Origin: DAOUJH01 sp965248955
GTDB lineage: Bacteria; Chloroflexota; Dehalococcoidia; Lucifugimonadales; QGNO01
DNA length: 64,000 bases
NCBI GenBank assembly: GCA_965248955.1
Contig: OZ252212.1
Span: forward strand, 1,302,001-1,366,000
Direction of reading: 5' to 3'
Shown piece by piece: positions 34,958 to 43,513 of the stretch. Every line of letters begins with the position of its first letter. The first letter of the stretch is position 1. The translations under genes were made by a program, and so were the position numbers. Under the pieces are notes generated by a model that did not search any database, was not told the origin of the DNA, and saw only the letters and a list, made by a program, of their open reading frames with translations.

Positions 34958-35582
34958 ATTCAACCCCGAACCTTTTCAGCAGAACGGGTATCACTTCTGC
35001 CACGGTAACCGGTCGTTCAAGCTGGTGCTCCATAGAGGTCACGTCCTTGTCTGGGACTCCGCAAGGGACGATGTGTTGGAACCACGCCAGGTCCGTGGAA
35101 ACGTTCAGTGCAAAACCGTGCATTGTCACGCCACGGCTTATCTTCAGGCCAATTGCGGCTATCTTCTTGTCACCTACCCAGACACCGGTCAGTTTATCTA
35201 TGCGTATTGCCCGGACTCCAAACTCTTGCAGCACGCCCATCAAGACAGATTCCAGCGTCCTGACGTAGCGCAGCGGTCCCTCGCCCCACTCCTTCAGATT
35301 GAGTATAGGGTACGCGACCAGTTGCCCCGGCCCGTGGAATGTGGCCTGCCCTCCCCGGTCGACATCGATTACCACGGCACCATGCGACTCCAGGTCTTCT
35401 ACAGGCAGCAGCAGATCGGAGTCGCTGCTACGCCTACCCAGGGTGTAGGTGGGGGGATGCTCCAATAGCAACAGCGTATTGGGGATTTCACCGCGGGTTC
35501 TTGCTTCAGCCAGGTCGTGCTGCAAGTTCCAGGCTTCGTTGTAGTCCGTTCTGCCCAGAAATACCCACTGTATTGCTGTCAT
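34893..35582 (-). CDS. lipB: lipoyl(octanoyl) transferase LipB
   Basis: About 229 residues. Transfers octanoyl from octanoyl-ACP to lipoyl domains. Signature VIDVDRGGQATFHGPGQLVAYPILNL; catalytic KIAAIGLKISRGVTMHGFALNVSTDL (Lys) and HIVPCGVPDKDVTSM (Cys). The start ATG at 35582 fits TAIQWVFLGRTDYNEAW. Its 3' end overlaps the convergent AlkD-like gene by 65 bases. LipA and the lipoylated complexes are not in the window. Confidence 0.93.
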   Translation of the reverse strand: MTAIQWVFLGRTDYNEAWNLQHDLAEARTRGEIPNTLLLLEHPPTYTLGRRSSDSDLLLPVEDLESHGAVVIDVDRGGQATFHGPGQLVAYPILNLKEWGEGPLRYVRTLESVLMGVLQEFGVRAIRIDKLTGVWVGDKKIAAIGLKISRGVTMHGFALNVSTDLAWFQHIVPCGVPDKDVTSMEHQLERPVTVAEVIPVLLKRFGVEFSAEMKDVTREALLGPVSGVV

Positions 35583-35624
35583 GCCGTCCACATTAGATAT
35601 TCTACCAGCAAGGGTTTGTTCCTT

Positions 35625-36074
35625 TTATGCGTTATTTTTCCGAAAGCGACACTGCTGGCCCATTTGAGAGTACGACTCTTGCAGCCATCGCAGCATTTCG
35701 TTATCCATCTCCCCAGGAGAGGTTACCCTGACGAAGTGACCGTACCAACCGGAGCCGTACTCCTCTATCCTGCTGATTCTGGGGTGCTCCAGTTTACGGG
35801 GCAGCCCGAAGGCCACTGTCATTCCTCTATTGCTGAGACGTAACACGCCGGCGAATCTGACCCGTGCCATGAATGAGACGCGCGTTTTGGCTGGCGCAGT
35901 GTCAAATGGGCCGCAGGCCGCAATGAGGCCTGCAAAGCATTCAAATAACTCCCGTGCCCGTGGTCCCTTTCCTTCAAGGAACTTCTCAACGGAATAGTCG
36001 CCACAGGCGTGCCACATGTTACGGGTGACAAACTCGGCGCCGCACTTGTGGCACGTCCAGAGAGGCTTGTTCAT
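35625..36074 (-). CDS. DUF5655 domain protein with N-terminal zinc ribbon
   Basis: 149 residues. Starts with WTCHKCGAEFVTRNMWHACGDYSVEKFLEGKG, a CxxC...HxC zinc knuckle, followed by TRVSFMARVRFAGVLRLSNRGMTVAFGLPRKLEHPRISRIEEYGSGWYGHFVRV. This is the DUF5655 family, cytosolic, with unknown activity. Upstream gene in the same direction is the livF end at 36116, but there is no functional link. Confidence 0.7.
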   Translation of the reverse strand: MNKPLWTCHKCGAEFVTRNMWHACGDYSVEKFLEGKGPRARELFECFAGLIAACGPFDTAPAKTRVSFMARVRFAGVLRLSNRGMTVAFGLPRKLEHPRISRIEEYGSGWYGHFVRVTSPGEMDNEMLRWLQESYSQMGQQCRFRKNNA

Positions 36075-36115
36075 ATCCTTTATCGCAGTAGCCTCTACCA
36101 GGGTTGGTTGGGGCC

Positions 36116-36898
36116 TTATTCTTCCTCTACGTCGGCCTTGCCGAGGAATACGGTGGTGAGAATGTCGGTGTCCCGGACCGACTTGGGCGTGCCGTGGTGC
36201 ACCACGCGCCCTTGGTTCAGCACGTAGGCCCGGTTGGCAATGTCCAACACGCCCTTGATATTGTGCTCTACCACGAATACGGTGGTTTTGAGCTGCTGGT
36301 TGATCTCGGCCACCTTCTGGAAGACCTCCTTGACCACGATGGGGGCGAGGCCAATGGTGGGCTCGTCCAGCAGCAGCACGTCGGGGGCGGCCATGAGGCC
36401 CCGTCCCAGAGCCAGCATCTGCTGCTGTCCCCCGGACATCTGGCTGGCCGGGTCTCGCCGCTTCTGGTGCAGGATGGGGAACATCTCCAACACCGAGTCC
36501 ATTCGGCGCTTCTGCTCGGCGCGGTTGTTCAGATATAGGCAGCCCATCTCCAGGTTCTCCTCAACGGTGAGGTGGGTGAACACGCGTCTGCCCTGTGGGA
36601 CGAAGGCGACCCCTTCCTTCACTATCTCGTGGGTGGCCGTGGTCAGAGGCTTCTGGCGAAGGTACACCGTGCCGTTCACCACCGGAGCCAGTCCCATGAT
36701 GGCCTTGAGAACGGTGGACTTGCCAGCGCCGTTGGGGCCCATTATGGCGACAAGCTCGCCACTCTTGACCCCCAATGACACCTTGGTCAGTGCCAGCACC
36801 GCCATATATTGGACCGACACGTCTATCAGATGCAGGAGCATCTCTCCGTCATCGGGTGTTGCCTGGTGTTCCTTGGTTTTCTGCAGTGATTCTTCCAT
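36116..36898 (-). CDS. livF: branched-chain amino acid ABC transporter ATPase LivF-type
   Basis: About 260 residues. Walker A GPNGAGKSTVLKAI, Q-loop FVPQGRRVFTHLTVEENLEMG, signature MSGGQQQMLALGRGLMAAPDVLLLDEPTIGLAP (LSGGQ-type plus Walker B), H-loop VFVVEHN. Cytoplasmic subunit energising uptake of hydrophobic amino acids or amides. The ATG at 36898 is used; a GTG at 36934 overlapping livG and an ATG at 36841 are alternatives. Last gene in the operon binding protein-livH-livM-livG-livF. Confidence 0.93.
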   Translation of the reverse strand: MEESLQKTKEHQATPDDGEMLLHLIDVSVQYMAVLALTKVSLGVKSGELVAIMGPNGAGKSTVLKAIMGLAPVVNGTVYLRQKPLTTATHEIVKEGVAFVPQGRRVFTHLTVEENLEMGCLYLNNRAEQKRRMDSVLEMFPILHQKRRDPASQMSGGQQQMLALGRGLMAAPDVLLLDEPTIGLAPIVVKEVFQKVAEINQQLKTTVFVVEHNIKGVLDIANRAYVLNQGRVVHHGTPKSVRDTDILTTVFLGKADVEEE

Positions 36899-36926
36899 AG
36901 CGTTGCTCGGCTGGTCGTAGATGGTT

Positions 36927-37688
36927 CTATGCACCCAGGTAGGCGTCGATGACCTCCTGCCGTCCCAGGGCTTCCGACACCTCGCCCTCGGTGAGGAGCT
37001 GACCGCTGTCCATGACTACGATGTAATCGGATATCTCCCGCACAATCGCCATGTTGTGGGAGATAAAAATTAGGGTGCTGCCATGGTCTCGCATCTGCTT
37101 CATGATGACCTTGACCCTCTCCACCATCTGGGGGAAGAGGCCGGCGTAGGGCTCGTCGAAGAGATATATGCTCACGTTGAGTGCCATGGCGCGGCCTATT
37201 TCCAGCAGCTTGCGCTGGCCGTAGGAGAGATCCATGGCCAGAGAGCGGCGCTTCTCCCACATTCCTACGGTCTCCAGGATCTCCCGTGCCCTCTCGGTGT
37301 GACTGCGCTTGGTGCGCTCCAACATGGCAGGAAAGAGGCTGCGCTGGGTAAGGACGACCATGATGTTGTCCCAAACTGTAATCTGATCGAAGAGACGTAC
37401 CTCCTGGAAGGTGCGAGTGATACCGTGGTCCGGGGTCTCGTGGGCCTTGACCACGCTGAAACGGGAGCCTTCGATGATTACGATTCCTGCGTCCAGGGGC
37501 AGTATGCCGCTAAGGAGGTTAACCAGGGTGGACTTGCCTGAGCCGTTGGGGCCGACGATGCTGGTTATCTTGCCGCGGAGGACGGATATGGACAGCTGGT
37601 CAACAGCCGTAACCGCAGCGAAGTGCTTGGATATCTTCTCCGTCGCCAAGGCGTAGTCGGCGCCGGGGTTGCCCGGTGCAACGGTCAT
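36927..37688 (-). CDS. livG: branched-chain amino acid ABC transporter ATPase LivG-type
   Basis: 253 residues. Walker A IVGPNGSGKSTLVNLLSG, ARTFQEVRLFDQITVWDN (LivG-type TFQ loop; here TRTFQEV), LSYGQRKLLEIGRAMALNVSIYLFDEPYAGLFPQMVE and ISHNMAIV. The ABC signature is LSYGQ, as in many LivG proteins. Starts within the stop of livM (4-base overlap), showing translational coupling. Partner of LivF in the ATPase heterodimer. Confidence 0.94.
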   Translation of the reverse strand: MTVAPGNPGADYALATEKISKHFAAVTAVDQLSISVLRGKITSIVGPNGSGKSTLVNLLSGILPLDAGIVIIEGSRFSVVKAHETPDHGITRTFQEVRLFDQITVWDNIMVVLTQRSLFPAMLERTKRSHTERAREILETVGMWEKRRSLAMDLSYGQRKLLEIGRAMALNVSIYLFDEPYAGLFPQMVERVKVIMKQMRDHGSTLIFISHNMAIVREISDYIVVMDSGQLLTEGEVSEALGRQEVIDAYLGA

Positions 37689-38740
37689 AGCTTGAACCTC
37701 CCAACCAAGCCCTGGGGCCTGAACAGCATGAGCAGCACCAGCAAGATGCCCAAGATCACCTGCCGCGCCTGGCCTACGTACTCCGTGGGGAAGCCTGGGA
37801 TGAACCGCATCCCCTCTTCTAGCAGCACGAAGGCCATGGCTCCAAGCAGAGACCCCCAGATGGTGGCCAGTCCGCCAAGTATGACTATGGACACCAGCAG
37901 GATGGACTCCAGCAGGATGAAAGAGTTGGGGTCTATGAATCTGGCCCAGGTGCTGAACAGCGCTCCGGCCAGCCCGGCCATCATGGCGGAGATGACCCAC
38001 ACCGCCAGCTTGTAGTGGGTCGCCTGGTAGCCAAACACCTCGATGGCCTGTTCGTCTTCCCGGATGGCGGTCAGCACCCGTCCGAAGGAGGAGGTAACGA
38101 TGAACCAGGCGACCAGCACCACCAGTGCCAGGAAGAAGAGCGAGAGAAGCAGGAATGCCACCTCCCCATTGAAGGCCCACCCCGCTATCTCTGGTCTGGG
38201 GATGTCGTGGATGCCGAACGCGCCCCGTGTGAGTCCCCGCCAGTTCAGAAAGACGTTGAAGCTGATGATGGCAAAGCCGAAGGAGACGAGGACGAAAATA
38301 TCGTCCCGGAACCGGTTAAGCACTATGCCGACCATTATGGCTGCCAGCCCAGCTAGAACCACGCTGACGAACAGCGCAGCGAAGAAGGGCAAGCCAAAGG
38401 TTGGAATGGCATCCGTACGGAGCTGGTCGTAACTAGCCTGTGAGGTGAGGATGGCAGTGGCGTAGGCACCAATACCGAAGAAGGCAATGTGTCCAACGGA
38501 AAGCAGGCCTGTGAAGCCAATGACCAAGTTAAGACTCACCGCCAGTATGGCCCAAATGGCAAAAACGGTGGCTACCGATATGGCAAATCCAAGGCCCTGC
38601 CAGAGCATGAGAGACATAGCCAGAGTGATGACGAGCAGGTTGGCCCACAGTTCCAGGTTCCGGCTGACAGACCGGAAAGCCTCCCTGGGGTTACGGGCAA
38701 TTTGCCTCATACCTACGGATGCTTTTAAGTTGGTGAACAC
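37685..38740 (-). CDS. livM: branched-chain amino acid ABC transporter permease LivM-type
   Basis: 351 residues with about ten membrane segments. Family motifs: AVSLNLVIGFTGLLSVGHIAFFGIGAYATAIL (LivM signature NLxxGYxGxxSxGHxxFFGxGAY), FGRVLTAIREDEQAIEVFGYQATHYKLAVWVISAMMAGLAGAL (EAA-like loop), and VILGGLATIWGSLLGAMAFVLLEEG. Pairs with the LivH-type subunit to form the channel. 4-base overlap with livG and 4 bases from livH. Confidence 0.94.
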   Translation of the reverse strand: MFTNLKASVGMRQIARNPREAFRSVSRNLELWANLLVITLAMSLMLWQGLGFAISVATVFAIWAILAVSLNLVIGFTGLLSVGHIAFFGIGAYATAILTSQASYDQLRTDAIPTFGLPFFAALFVSVVLAGLAAIMVGIVLNRFRDDIFVLVSFGFAIISFNVFLNWRGLTRGAFGIHDIPRPEIAGWAFNGEVAFLLLSLFFLALVVLVAWFIVTSSFGRVLTAIREDEQAIEVFGYQATHYKLAVWVISAMMAGLAGALFSTWARFIDPNSFILLESILLVSIVILGGLATIWGSLLGAMAFVLLEEGMRFIPGFPTEYVGQARQVILGILLVLLMLFRPQGLVGRFKL

Positions 38741-38744
38741 GAAT

Positions 38745-40115
38745 CTACTTCCTGGGCAGCAGGCCCTTGGGCCAGAATGATAGGAATAGTATCAGCATGA
38801 CGAAGGATATGACGTCCTTCCACTCCCCGGCTATGTCCCATATGCCGAACTGCTCCACCATACCCAGGATGAAGCCGCCGACAATGGCCCCGTAGAGGTT
38901 GCCGATGCCGCCCACCACAGAGGCTATCCAGCCCTTCAGCAGGAGAAGCAGGCCCATCCTTGGCTGAACGGCGGTGTCGTGGCCGCTGAGCAGGCCTGCC
39001 ATGGCGGCGAAGACGGCGCCGATGAAGAACACCACGGCGATGATTGCGGTGGTGTTGATACCTACTACCTTGGACACATCTTCGTCGTCGCCAATGGCGC
39101 GTACCGCCCTGCCGAAGGAGGTCCACTTGAGAAGGTACAGCAACCCCAGGAAACCGGCGACGGCTACGCCAATAGTGAACACGTTGAAGCCCTTTATGTT
39201 GGCCCCGGCCACGGTCCAAGGATCGCTGCCTAAAGCCTCCGGCAACGGGCGCGGTGCGCTCTGGAATATGATGGTGATTAAGGCGGTGATGGCAAGGAGG
39301 ACGCCCAGAGAGGCGACGAGCATGATGAGGGGGGACCTGGACCGCCTGCGCATGAATACGTAGAGGCCGCGGTACAGGGCCAGCGCCACGGCCCCGGCCA
39401 GCAAGCATGAGACTACCCAGCTCAGGTATAGCTTGGACTCCAGGGTACCGGTCAACAGATACCCGCAGTACACTCCCAGCGCAACGGCGATGGCAGACGA
39501 AATGACGATGGCGGCCTGGTGTGGTACGAAGGGAAGGACACGTTGCAGTCCCTGGCGCAACAGCCAGTAGGCGGCCAGGGCGGTGGCGCCGCCTACAGCG
39601 GGGGCAAAGGTCAGGTGGAGGTTCTTGGGATAAGCCAGCACAAACCAGGTGTAGACCCCGGCGCTGACGGCCAGCAGCCCTCCGGCAGCCAGCAGCACGT
39701 TTCGGCTGTAGCGTTCTCGGAAGCGGCTGTGGAAGGCGGTGTGGAGGGCCCAGGCCACCACCGCGGCGACTATCAAGGCGAACAGCACGTTTATTGAGTG
39801 TTCGTTCACCGCGTACTGGCCGCCCAAGGACTCCTGTGAACGCAGATAGAAGACGCCGTAGGCGCCCAGGGCCGCGGCGGCCCCGTAGTACATGTCGAAG
39901 AACCAGACGGTGCTGTAGACTAGGGTGAAGCCCATGGCCATCAGTGCGTACACGGCGCCCACTGAAAGGCCGTTGAAGGTGAACTGCGCTGCCTGACTGG
40001 GGGACTCTGCGATCTTCCAGCCAACGTAGGCAACGATTGCCGTCACCAGCAGCGCCGCCAGGAGCCTGCCCCGGCGATCCCCTGACAAGAGCATCAGGCC
40101 GCTCCGCAGGAACAC
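38745..40115 (-). CDS. livH: branched-chain amino acid ABC transporter permease LivH-type, with extra membrane segments
   Basis: 456 residues, about 150 more than typical LivH. The core is seen at the start (FTFNGLSVGAVYALMAMGFTLVYSTVWFFDMYYGAAAALGAYG) and end (GRAVRAIGDDEDVSKVVGINTTAIIAVVFFIGAVFAAMAGLL, MGLLLLLKGWIASVVGGIGNLYGAIVGGFILGM). Between them, residues ~120-250, lie about four extra hydrophobic segments (NVLLAAGGLLAVSAGVYTWFV, AVGGATALAAYWLL, AIVISSAIAVALGVYCGYLL, SWVVSCLLAGAVALALYRGLY). Operon context with binding protein upstream and livM downstream supports the role. Confidence 0.9.
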   Translation of the reverse strand: MFLRSGLMLLSGDRRGRLLAALLVTAIVAYVGWKIAESPSQAAQFTFNGLSVGAVYALMAMGFTLVYSTVWFFDMYYGAAAALGAYGVFYLRSQESLGGQYAVNEHSINVLFALIVAAVVAWALHTAFHSRFRERYSRNVLLAAGGLLAVSAGVYTWFVLAYPKNLHLTFAPAVGGATALAAYWLLRQGLQRVLPFVPHQAAIVISSAIAVALGVYCGYLLTGTLESKLYLSWVVSCLLAGAVALALYRGLYVFMRRRSRSPLIMLVASLGVLLAITALITIIFQSAPRPLPEALGSDPWTVAGANIKGFNVFTIGVAVAGFLGLLYLLKWTSFGRAVRAIGDDEDVSKVVGINTTAIIAVVFFIGAVFAAMAGLLSGHDTAVQPRMGLLLLLKGWIASVVGGIGNLYGAIVGGFILGMVEQFGIWDIAGEWKDVISFVMLILFLSFWPKGLLPRK

Positions 40116-40162
40116 CTCAGCCTCTGGTTGCCCGGACTTCCAGACTTGTGGCGCAGCAACGG

Positions 40163-41353
40163 CTACTCAACACTGGGAGCGCCTCCCAAGATCTGGTAGC
40201 CCTGGTTTTCAGAGGTCCTCTGGGAGACAGGCAACACCTGGACGACAACGTTGGAGAGGCCTACAACCTCGCCCTTGTCGTCGAAGGAGTAGTCATCGCC
40301 TATAGCGCCGCTGTACGTCAGGTCATGCAAGCAGTCCCTGAACCCGTCGGCGTCCTGGTCGTCACCCGTCTGCTTCAGGCACTCGGCCGTGATGTAGACG
40401 TCGTCGTAGGCCGAACCCAGGAACCAGGGCAATGTGACGAAGCCATAGCGCTCGCGGAAGCTGGTGAGGAACTCCCGGCCCCGCTCGGTGTCCAGGTCCG
40501 GACTGGGGATGATGGCCTTCACACCGTCCGCGGCGGCTCCGGCGATTTCCAGAGCCTGCGTGCCTGATACCACGCTCTCGCCGTAGATGGGGCCATTGTA
40601 GCCCAGCTCTTGCAGCTGCTTAACGATGGTGCCCCCGGTGAACTCCGACTGCGCCGCAACGTGGATGGCGTCCGGGTTGGACTCCGTGAGCTTGGTCAGC
40701 TGGCTCCGGAAGTCGGTTATGTCCGAGGCGTATGACTCGGATGTTTTGACCTCGCCACCCAGCTCCTCGAAGCGCTGCACGGTGGTGCGGCGGACGCCCT
40801 CGGCGTAGTCCGTCAGCTCGTTGATGGTGGCTATGCTCCGGATGCCATCCGACCACATGGCGTTGCCGGTATCTATGCCAAGATTGCTATCGTTGATGGC
40901 GGTGCGGAAGATGTAGTCGCCGGCCTCTGCGATGTCTGGACTGGTTGCGGATGCGGAGAGCATGACCACGCCGTCTTCCTCTGCCAGGGGAGCAGCGCCC
41001 AACATTGCGCCGCTGCAAGAGGCGCCCAGGATGATCTTGATACCGTCAACGTCTGTGAGCTTGTTGTACGCGGTTATGGCGTCTTGGGCGCTGCACTTGG
41101 AGTCCTCTACAACGAACTCCAGCATGCGCCCGTTGATGCCGCCGGCTTCGTTGATCTCGTCCGCCGCCATCTGCTTGGCCTGCACCATGACCGTCCCGTA
41201 GGATTGACCAGGCCCGGTGACCGACTCCATTACTCCTATCCTAAAGGGCTGGTCTTCCCCTCCATCGCCATTGCTATCGCAGGCGGCCACGGAGACTATT
41301 AGTACCAAAGCCAGCCCCAGCAGTGTAGCCCATTTCACTCGCAAGTTTCCCAT
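40163..41353 (-). CDS. branched-chain amino acid/amide ABC transporter substrate-binding lipoprotein
   Basis: 396 residues. Signal peptide ending in lipobox VSVAAC (Cys at residue 25), then FRIGVMESVTGPGQSYGTVMVQAKQMAADEINEAGGINGRMLEFVVEDSKCSAQDAITAYNKL, typical of LivJ/AmiC type 1 periplasmic binding proteins. GASCSGAMLGAAPLAEEDGVVMLSASATSPDI is the ligand-contact region. A diacylated lipoprotein in a monoderm-like cell would capture Leu/Ile/Val, or short amides or urea. First gene of the liv operon; 47 bases to livH. Confidence 0.92.
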   Translation of the reverse strand: MGNLRVKWATLLGLALVLIVSVAACDSNGDGGEDQPFRIGVMESVTGPGQSYGTVMVQAKQMAADEINEAGGINGRMLEFVVEDSKCSAQDAITAYNKLTDVDGIKIILGASCSGAMLGAAPLAEEDGVVMLSASATSPDIAEAGDYIFRTAINDSNLGIDTGNAMWSDGIRSIATINELTDYAEGVRRTTVQRFEELGGEVKTSESYASDITDFRSQLTKLTESNPDAIHVAAQSEFTGGTIVKQLQELGYNGPIYGESVVSGTQALEIAGAAADGVKAIIPSPDLDTERGREFLTSFRERYGFVTLPWFLGSAYDDVYITAECLKQTGDDQDADGFRDCLHDLTYSGAIGDDYSFDDKGEVVGLSNVVVQVLPVSQRTSENQGYQILGGAPSVE

Positions 41354-41504
41354 GATAGCTCCTGTCGATTCCGTACCTAGATGCTCCTGAGAATGCGCGA
41401 ATAATCTTACAATACCATCCGACGTTCGGGCAAACTCCTGGCGTTGGCTAGAGAGCGGCCGCAGTATGTGGGAGCCGGGAGGCCTGAGCTGTCGGTAGCT
41501 AGTA

Positions 41505-41890
41505 CCACCTTTTCGAGATGTGGCTGGTGCTGTGAGCCGTCTTCTTGGCAGCCCGTCCTGTGGGGAAGAGGGCCGCGTGCCATCCGAACAGACGTTCCTC
41601 AGTGAGTGGTTCGGAGTAGCGCTCCGTAGCGTCCAGCACCAGTTCGACGATGCCCTCTACGTGGCGGTTCACATGGCCAACCCACCGATGTCCATTCCAA
41701 GACGGCGGGCGACGGACGACCGGACCTGCTCGACATCGAGTATCTCGCCCTCGATCTCGCTGATCGTAACCAACGTCCTCCGTCGTGGCCAACTGCTTCC
41801 ACGTGAGTCCCGACTCCTCCTTGAAGAGCTCCAACCGCTCCGGGAAGTCCTTGGGGAACCGCTTCCCCAGGGGGTGCTTGACGAGTAGTC
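41505..41890 (-). pseudogene. relic of an HTH-Fic family protein
   Basis: On the complement one frame reads HPLGKRFPKDFPERLELFKEESGLTWKQLATT, an XRE-like HTH fragment. Another frame reads ISEIEGEILDVEQVRSSVARRLGMDIGGL, and a return to the first frame gives HVEGIVELVLDATERYSEPLTEERLFGWHAALFPTG. The last two match the N-terminal region of DUF4172-type Fic proteins, but are joined by two compensating frameshifts. The catalytic HPFxDGNGR segment is missing. Probably two different broken genes fused by deletion. Confidence 0.6.
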
Positions 41891-42049
41891 ACTAGGTGAA
41901 GGACGCTACCAAAATTGGAAGCGTGGCGAGTTACTTGCGCCTTGGTCAGGGTGGTGGTGCAGCTGCCAACAGCAGCGTAGGAAAACCGTCCCGCGTTCCG
42001 TCCAGCTTCATCGTAGGCGCCGGCTCTGCAGATCCCGTCCAGAAGGCCA

Positions 42050-42337
42050 GGTTCATGTCCGCCAGCGACAGCATCCTCACGAACTCCTGGTCACCGAAGC
42101 GGACGACGGCCACAGCGGTCCGCCTATTGCCGCCGCCTCCCGGTGGGAAGAGGAGGGTGGGCTCTACGCATCCTGGTCTCACGACGGTTCCTGGATCGCA
42201 GTCTATTCTCCCATTACTGATACCGATGTCAGTAACGGCTTCGACATTGTGCTGTCCACCATGGCCTTGGACGGGTCGGACCTGCGCATCCTGGTGAAGA
42301 GAGACGGAGACAAGCTGGTAGCCGGGAATAAGAGATG
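42050..42337 (+). pseudogene. relic of a TolB/WD40-like beta-propeller protein
   Basis: The frame ending at the stop 42335-42337 reads WEEEGGLYASWSHDGSWIAVYSPITDTDVSNGFDIVLSTMALDGSDLRILVKRD, with SHDGSWIAV being a PD40-type beta-propeller repeat and LDGSDLRIL the blade end. Upstream of about 42140 the similarity fades (LLVTEADDGHSGPP) and no start or signal sequence is seen. Truncated C-terminal remnant of a lipoprotein-type propeller gene. Confidence 0.5.
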
Positions 42338-42404
42338 AAGCCATGGTTACAAAGAGGAACGATACCGCATTCATTGATGACTCGACATATCACAGTGACC
42401 TGAG

Positions 42405-42503
42405 ATGTCCATGACGAGACCTAGTACCATGCTAGCCAACCTGATGACCGCCTTTGCACTCGTTGCCATACTGGCCGCCGTTGGCTGTTCAAATCATGCC
42501 TAA
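42405..42503 (+). pseudogene. lipoprotein signal-peptide stub
   Basis: A 32-codon frame: a short polar start (SMTRPSTMLAN), hydrophobic core (LMTAFALVAILAAV) and lipobox AVGC followed by SNHA and a stop. It looks like the first exon-sized remnant of a lipoprotein gene truncated just after the lipobox. It could also be a tiny expressed lipopeptide. Lies in the decay zone after the propeller relic. Confidence 0.4.
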
Positions 42504-42658
42504 GTCCGTGATTGGGCATATTCCGTTCCCCAAAATCGTGTAGAAGTCTCTCCAACACTTTTTCTGGGAGGTACTCTTAGGAAATACCGCTCGGCAATAC
42601 TCATTTTGTGCCTTCGGCACTCGTGGGCGGTAGACCTGGCCAACTGGATATGACCACT

Positions 42659-43087
42659 TTACCGCAGCTCTTTCAAGTATCTGTCTTGACGCGCCGCAAG
42701 GTGGGGGAGTTCATTGAGCGACACCCAGTAGAATTCGAACTCTATGGATGCAGATCCACCAGAAGGGTGTTCTTCGTGGTGCCGCCATCGCTCCACTGGT
42801 GGCCCCTCTAGGCCAAGGTGATAGAAGGAACGCTGCTGCCTCTCGTGATACCCGTCCCGGCAAAGCTCATACTCCTCGCAGCCCAGGAAGCTTATGAGCG
42901 TCAGGCCTTTCAGTCCAGTCTCTTCCTCAGCTTCCCGCATCACTGCGTCTTTCGGCGTCTCTCCTTCCTCGACGGTTCCTTGGACTACCTGCACCCCGGC
43001 CTGGGGAAACCGCACATGCTCGAACACCAAGAGCCGACGGCCAGCAGTGATGTAGGCGACGACCTTCCGTGTGATGACCATGACCAA
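42659..43087 (-). CDS. NUDIX hydrolase
   Basis: 142 residues. The NUDIX box is complete: GTVEEGETPKDAVMREAEEETGL fits GX5EX7REUXEEXGU. The N-terminus VITRKVVAYITAGRRLLVFEHVRFPQAGVQVVQG is a usual NUDIX strand pattern. It hydrolyses a nucleoside diphosphate linked to another moiety; the substrate is unknown. It looks intact, in contrast to the relics just upstream. Confidence 0.85.
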   Translation of the reverse strand: MVMVITRKVVAYITAGRRLLVFEHVRFPQAGVQVVQGTVEEGETPKDAVMREAEEETGLKGLTLISFLGCEEYELCRDGYHERQQRSFYHLGLEGPPVERWRHHEEHPSGGSASIEFEFYWVSLNELPHLAARQDRYLKELR

Positions 43088-43160
43088 CTCCGGCGTTGTG
43101 GGTGCCCAGCTACAGCACCAGCCTGAACTTGAGAGTTACGGTTCTTGATTTCGTCAAGTA

Positions 43161-43237
43161 TGGTGGGCGGTACTGGACTCGAACCAGTGACCTTCGCGAT
43201 GTGAACGCGACGCTCTAGCCAACTGAGCTAACCGCCC
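43161..43237 (-). tRNA. tRNA-Val (anticodon CAC)
   Basis: Complement cloverleaf: acceptor GGGCGGT/ACCGCCC, D arm GCTCAGTTGGCTAGAGC, anticodon stem TCGCG/CGCGA, loop TTCACAT, T arm ACTGG-TTCGAGT-CCAGT, discriminator A, CCA encoded. Thirty bases from tRNA-Met on the same strand. Confidence 0.96.
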
Positions 43238-43267
43238 CTAATCTACGCAGCTTGTCTTCGGCTCGTA

Positions 43268-43342
43268 TGGTGGCAACGGTTGGATTCGAACCAACGACCT
43301 AGCGCTTATGAAGCGCCCGCTCTGCCGCTGAGCTACGTTGCC
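43268..43342 (-). tRNA. tRNA-Met, elongator-type (anticodon CAT)
   Basis: Complement cloverleaf: acceptor GGCAACG/CGTTGCC with a normal G1-C72 pair (initiator tRNAs have a 1-72 mismatch), anticodon stem GGCGC/GCGCT, loop TTCATAA, T arm GTTGG-TTCGAAT-CCAAC, CCA encoded. A tRNA-Ile with lysidine-modified CAT cannot be fully excluded without structural scoring. Confidence 0.9.
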
Positions 43343-43471
43343 CCCGGGAGAGGAGTGACCAACCGTCTCGTACCCTCTCCCCAACAGAAGACAATCTTAT
43401 CTTGGCCTAAATATGAGTGTCAAACAAGAGTTGAAAAACGTACTCTCTAGGGAAGTCCTTCTCCGGATGCT

Positions 43472-43480
43472 TGATATAAT
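43472..43480 (+). promoter_or_regulatory. extended -10 promoter for polA
   Basis: TGATATAAT is a consensus extended -10 element (TG, one base, TATAAT at 43475-43480). It lies 33 bases before the polA ATG, allowing a short leader that includes AGGAGAG as ribosome binding site. No good -35 hexamer sits at 17 bases, as expected for extended -10 promoters. Confidence 0.5.
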
Positions 43481-43513
43481 GGGCGCAAACCGCGCTCTTG
43501 TCTTAGGAGAGTA

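Noticed and set aside
36234..36920. 228-codon plus-strand frame opposite livF
   Set aside because: Ser/Thr/Arg-rich antisense of an ABC ATPase with complete motifs; not a gene.
41946..42374. 142-codon minus-strand frame in the decay zone
   Set aside because: The plus frame contains a recognisable propeller repeat; the minus frame shows Pro/Gly-rich shadow text.
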